A stretch of DNA of 57,253 nt from Acidovorax sp. CCYZU-2555 (GTDB taxonomy: Bacteria; Pseudomonadota; Gammaproteobacteria; Burkholderiales; Burkholderiaceae_C), in assembly GCF_018413525.1 (NCBI RefSeq), contig NZ_JAHCDD010000033.1, positions 1 through 57,253 of the forward strand. The letters are read 5' to 3'. The notes beneath the pieces were generated by a model. That model was not told the origin of the DNA, made no database searches, and saw only the letters and a list, made by a program, of their open reading frames with translations. Shown here piece after piece: positions 56,824 through 57,253 of the stretch. Position 1 is the stretch's first letter; each line of letters starts with the position of its first letter. A program made the position numbers and the translations under genes.

Positions 56824-57253
56824 ATGCCGTTATCCCTGCCGTTTCTGCCGACATGGCGCATGCCGCCGTCTTTTACCCGCGCCTTTGCGCGCATGGCCCT
56901 GGCGTTGTGCCTGGGCGCGGCAGCCGCTGCCAATGCGGGTCAAACAGGTGCACCGTCGCAACTCAGCGACGAGGCGCAGCAGGTTGCGCATTGGATTCTG
57001 AGCACGCAGGACAACCAGCGTCTGCCGTATGTGCTGATCGACAAGCGCGCCGCACGCGTGCATGTGTTCGATGCCGCGGGCAGGCTGCAGGCCTCTTCGG
57101 CGGTATTGCTGGGGCTGGCGCGCGGCGACCACTCGGTGCCCGGCATAGGCGAGCGCCCGATGTCGGCCATCGCTCCCCATGAGCGCACCACGCCTGCGGG
57201 CCGCTTTCTCTCCGAGCCGGGGCAAAACCTGCAAGGCGAGGACATCGTCTGGA
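56824..57253 (+). CDS. L,D-transpeptidase family protein (5' part, cut by window end)
   Basis: 143 codons are visible and the frame is open at the window edge. The N-terminus has a signal-like stretch (RMALALCLGAAAAANAG). The segment LPYVLIDKRAARVHVFDAAG and GLARGDHSVPGIGERPMSAI followed by TTPAGRF is typical of YkuD-type L,D-transpeptidases, which cross-link peptidoglycan or attach lipoproteins in the periplasm. The catalytic His/Cys motif lies beyond the window, so activity cannot be judged. Several in-frame ATG codons could start it; the first is used. Confidence 0.7.
   Translation, partial: MPLSLPFLPTWRMPPSFTRAFARMALALCLGAAAAANAGQTGAPSQLSDEAQQVAHWILSTQDNQRLPYVLIDKRAARVHVFDAAGRLQASSAVLLGLARGDHSVPGIGERPMSAIAPHERTTPAGRFLSEPGQNLQGEDIVW

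Overview
The window is GC-rich chromosomal DNA of a Gram-negative betaproteobacterium of the order Burkholderiales, most probably Comamonadaceae (Comamonas/Delftia-like). The signs are four Bug/TctC-type periplasmic binding proteins, a trimeric-type porin ending in Phe, two short H-NS-like proteins of the betaproteobacterial type, and many catabolic clusters each with its own regulator. No rRNA, tRNA or CRISPR array was seen.

Region 1 (1-29,340) is a run of catabolic and uptake modules. (a) 206-5,876, minus strand: quinone oxidoreductase, TauD/TfdA dioxygenase, Bug protein, porin and a ThDP enzyme, divergent from an AraC regulator (6,199-7,227). (b) 7,270-11,413: AraC regulator, beta-keto-acid cleavage enzyme, Bug protein and two unknown small proteins. 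(c) 11,419-17,431: tartrate module with a GntR/UTRA regulator, Bug protein, D-tartrate dehydratase, LysR regulator and tartrate dehydrogenase, followed by a crotonase. (d) 17,448-24,383: Crp/Fnr and LysR regulators divergent from an operon of RraA-like protein, Bug protein, aldo/keto reductase, DapA-like aldolase/lyase and amidase. (e) a PPK2 kinase, then a GntR/FCD regulator divergent from a complete TRAP transporter (dctP-dctQ-dctM).

Region 2 (29,380-36,272) is housekeeping-like: DOPA-4,5-dioxygenase family protein, two H-NS-like proteins around a DUF2520-type dehydrogenase, a small lipoprotein, an S9 peptidase, a PHB-depolymerase-type esterase and a ribbon-helix-helix protein.

Region 3 (about 36,900-50,300) is an accessory defence island, visibly less GC-rich in its left part and strewn with broken insertion sequences. 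It starts with a decayed IS2-group element (36,919-38,242), then a compact two-gene CBASS operon (Cap15-like membrane effector plus CD-NTase) with its own terminator. Next is a 1,463-residue STAND/NACHT-like ATPase that carries a PD-(D/E)XK-like nuclease motif at its C-terminus and that I cannot match to a named system. IS3 and IS66 fragments follow, then a class-2 OLD nuclease overlapping a UvrD-like helicase (an oversized Gabija-type pair).

Region 4 (50,397-57,253) holds a NepI-like efflux pump with a divergent AraC regulator, a bdcA/bdcR pair, a DUF4126 membrane protein, a methyltransferase, two envelope/stress proteins, a strong terminator and the 5' part of an L,D-transpeptidase gene cut by the window edge. 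A fragment matching the end of the IS2-group element lies after bdcR. The most interesting items are the NACHT-nuclease protein, the Cap15 CBASS, the long Gabija-like pair and the unknown small proteins beside the keto-acid cleavage enzyme.
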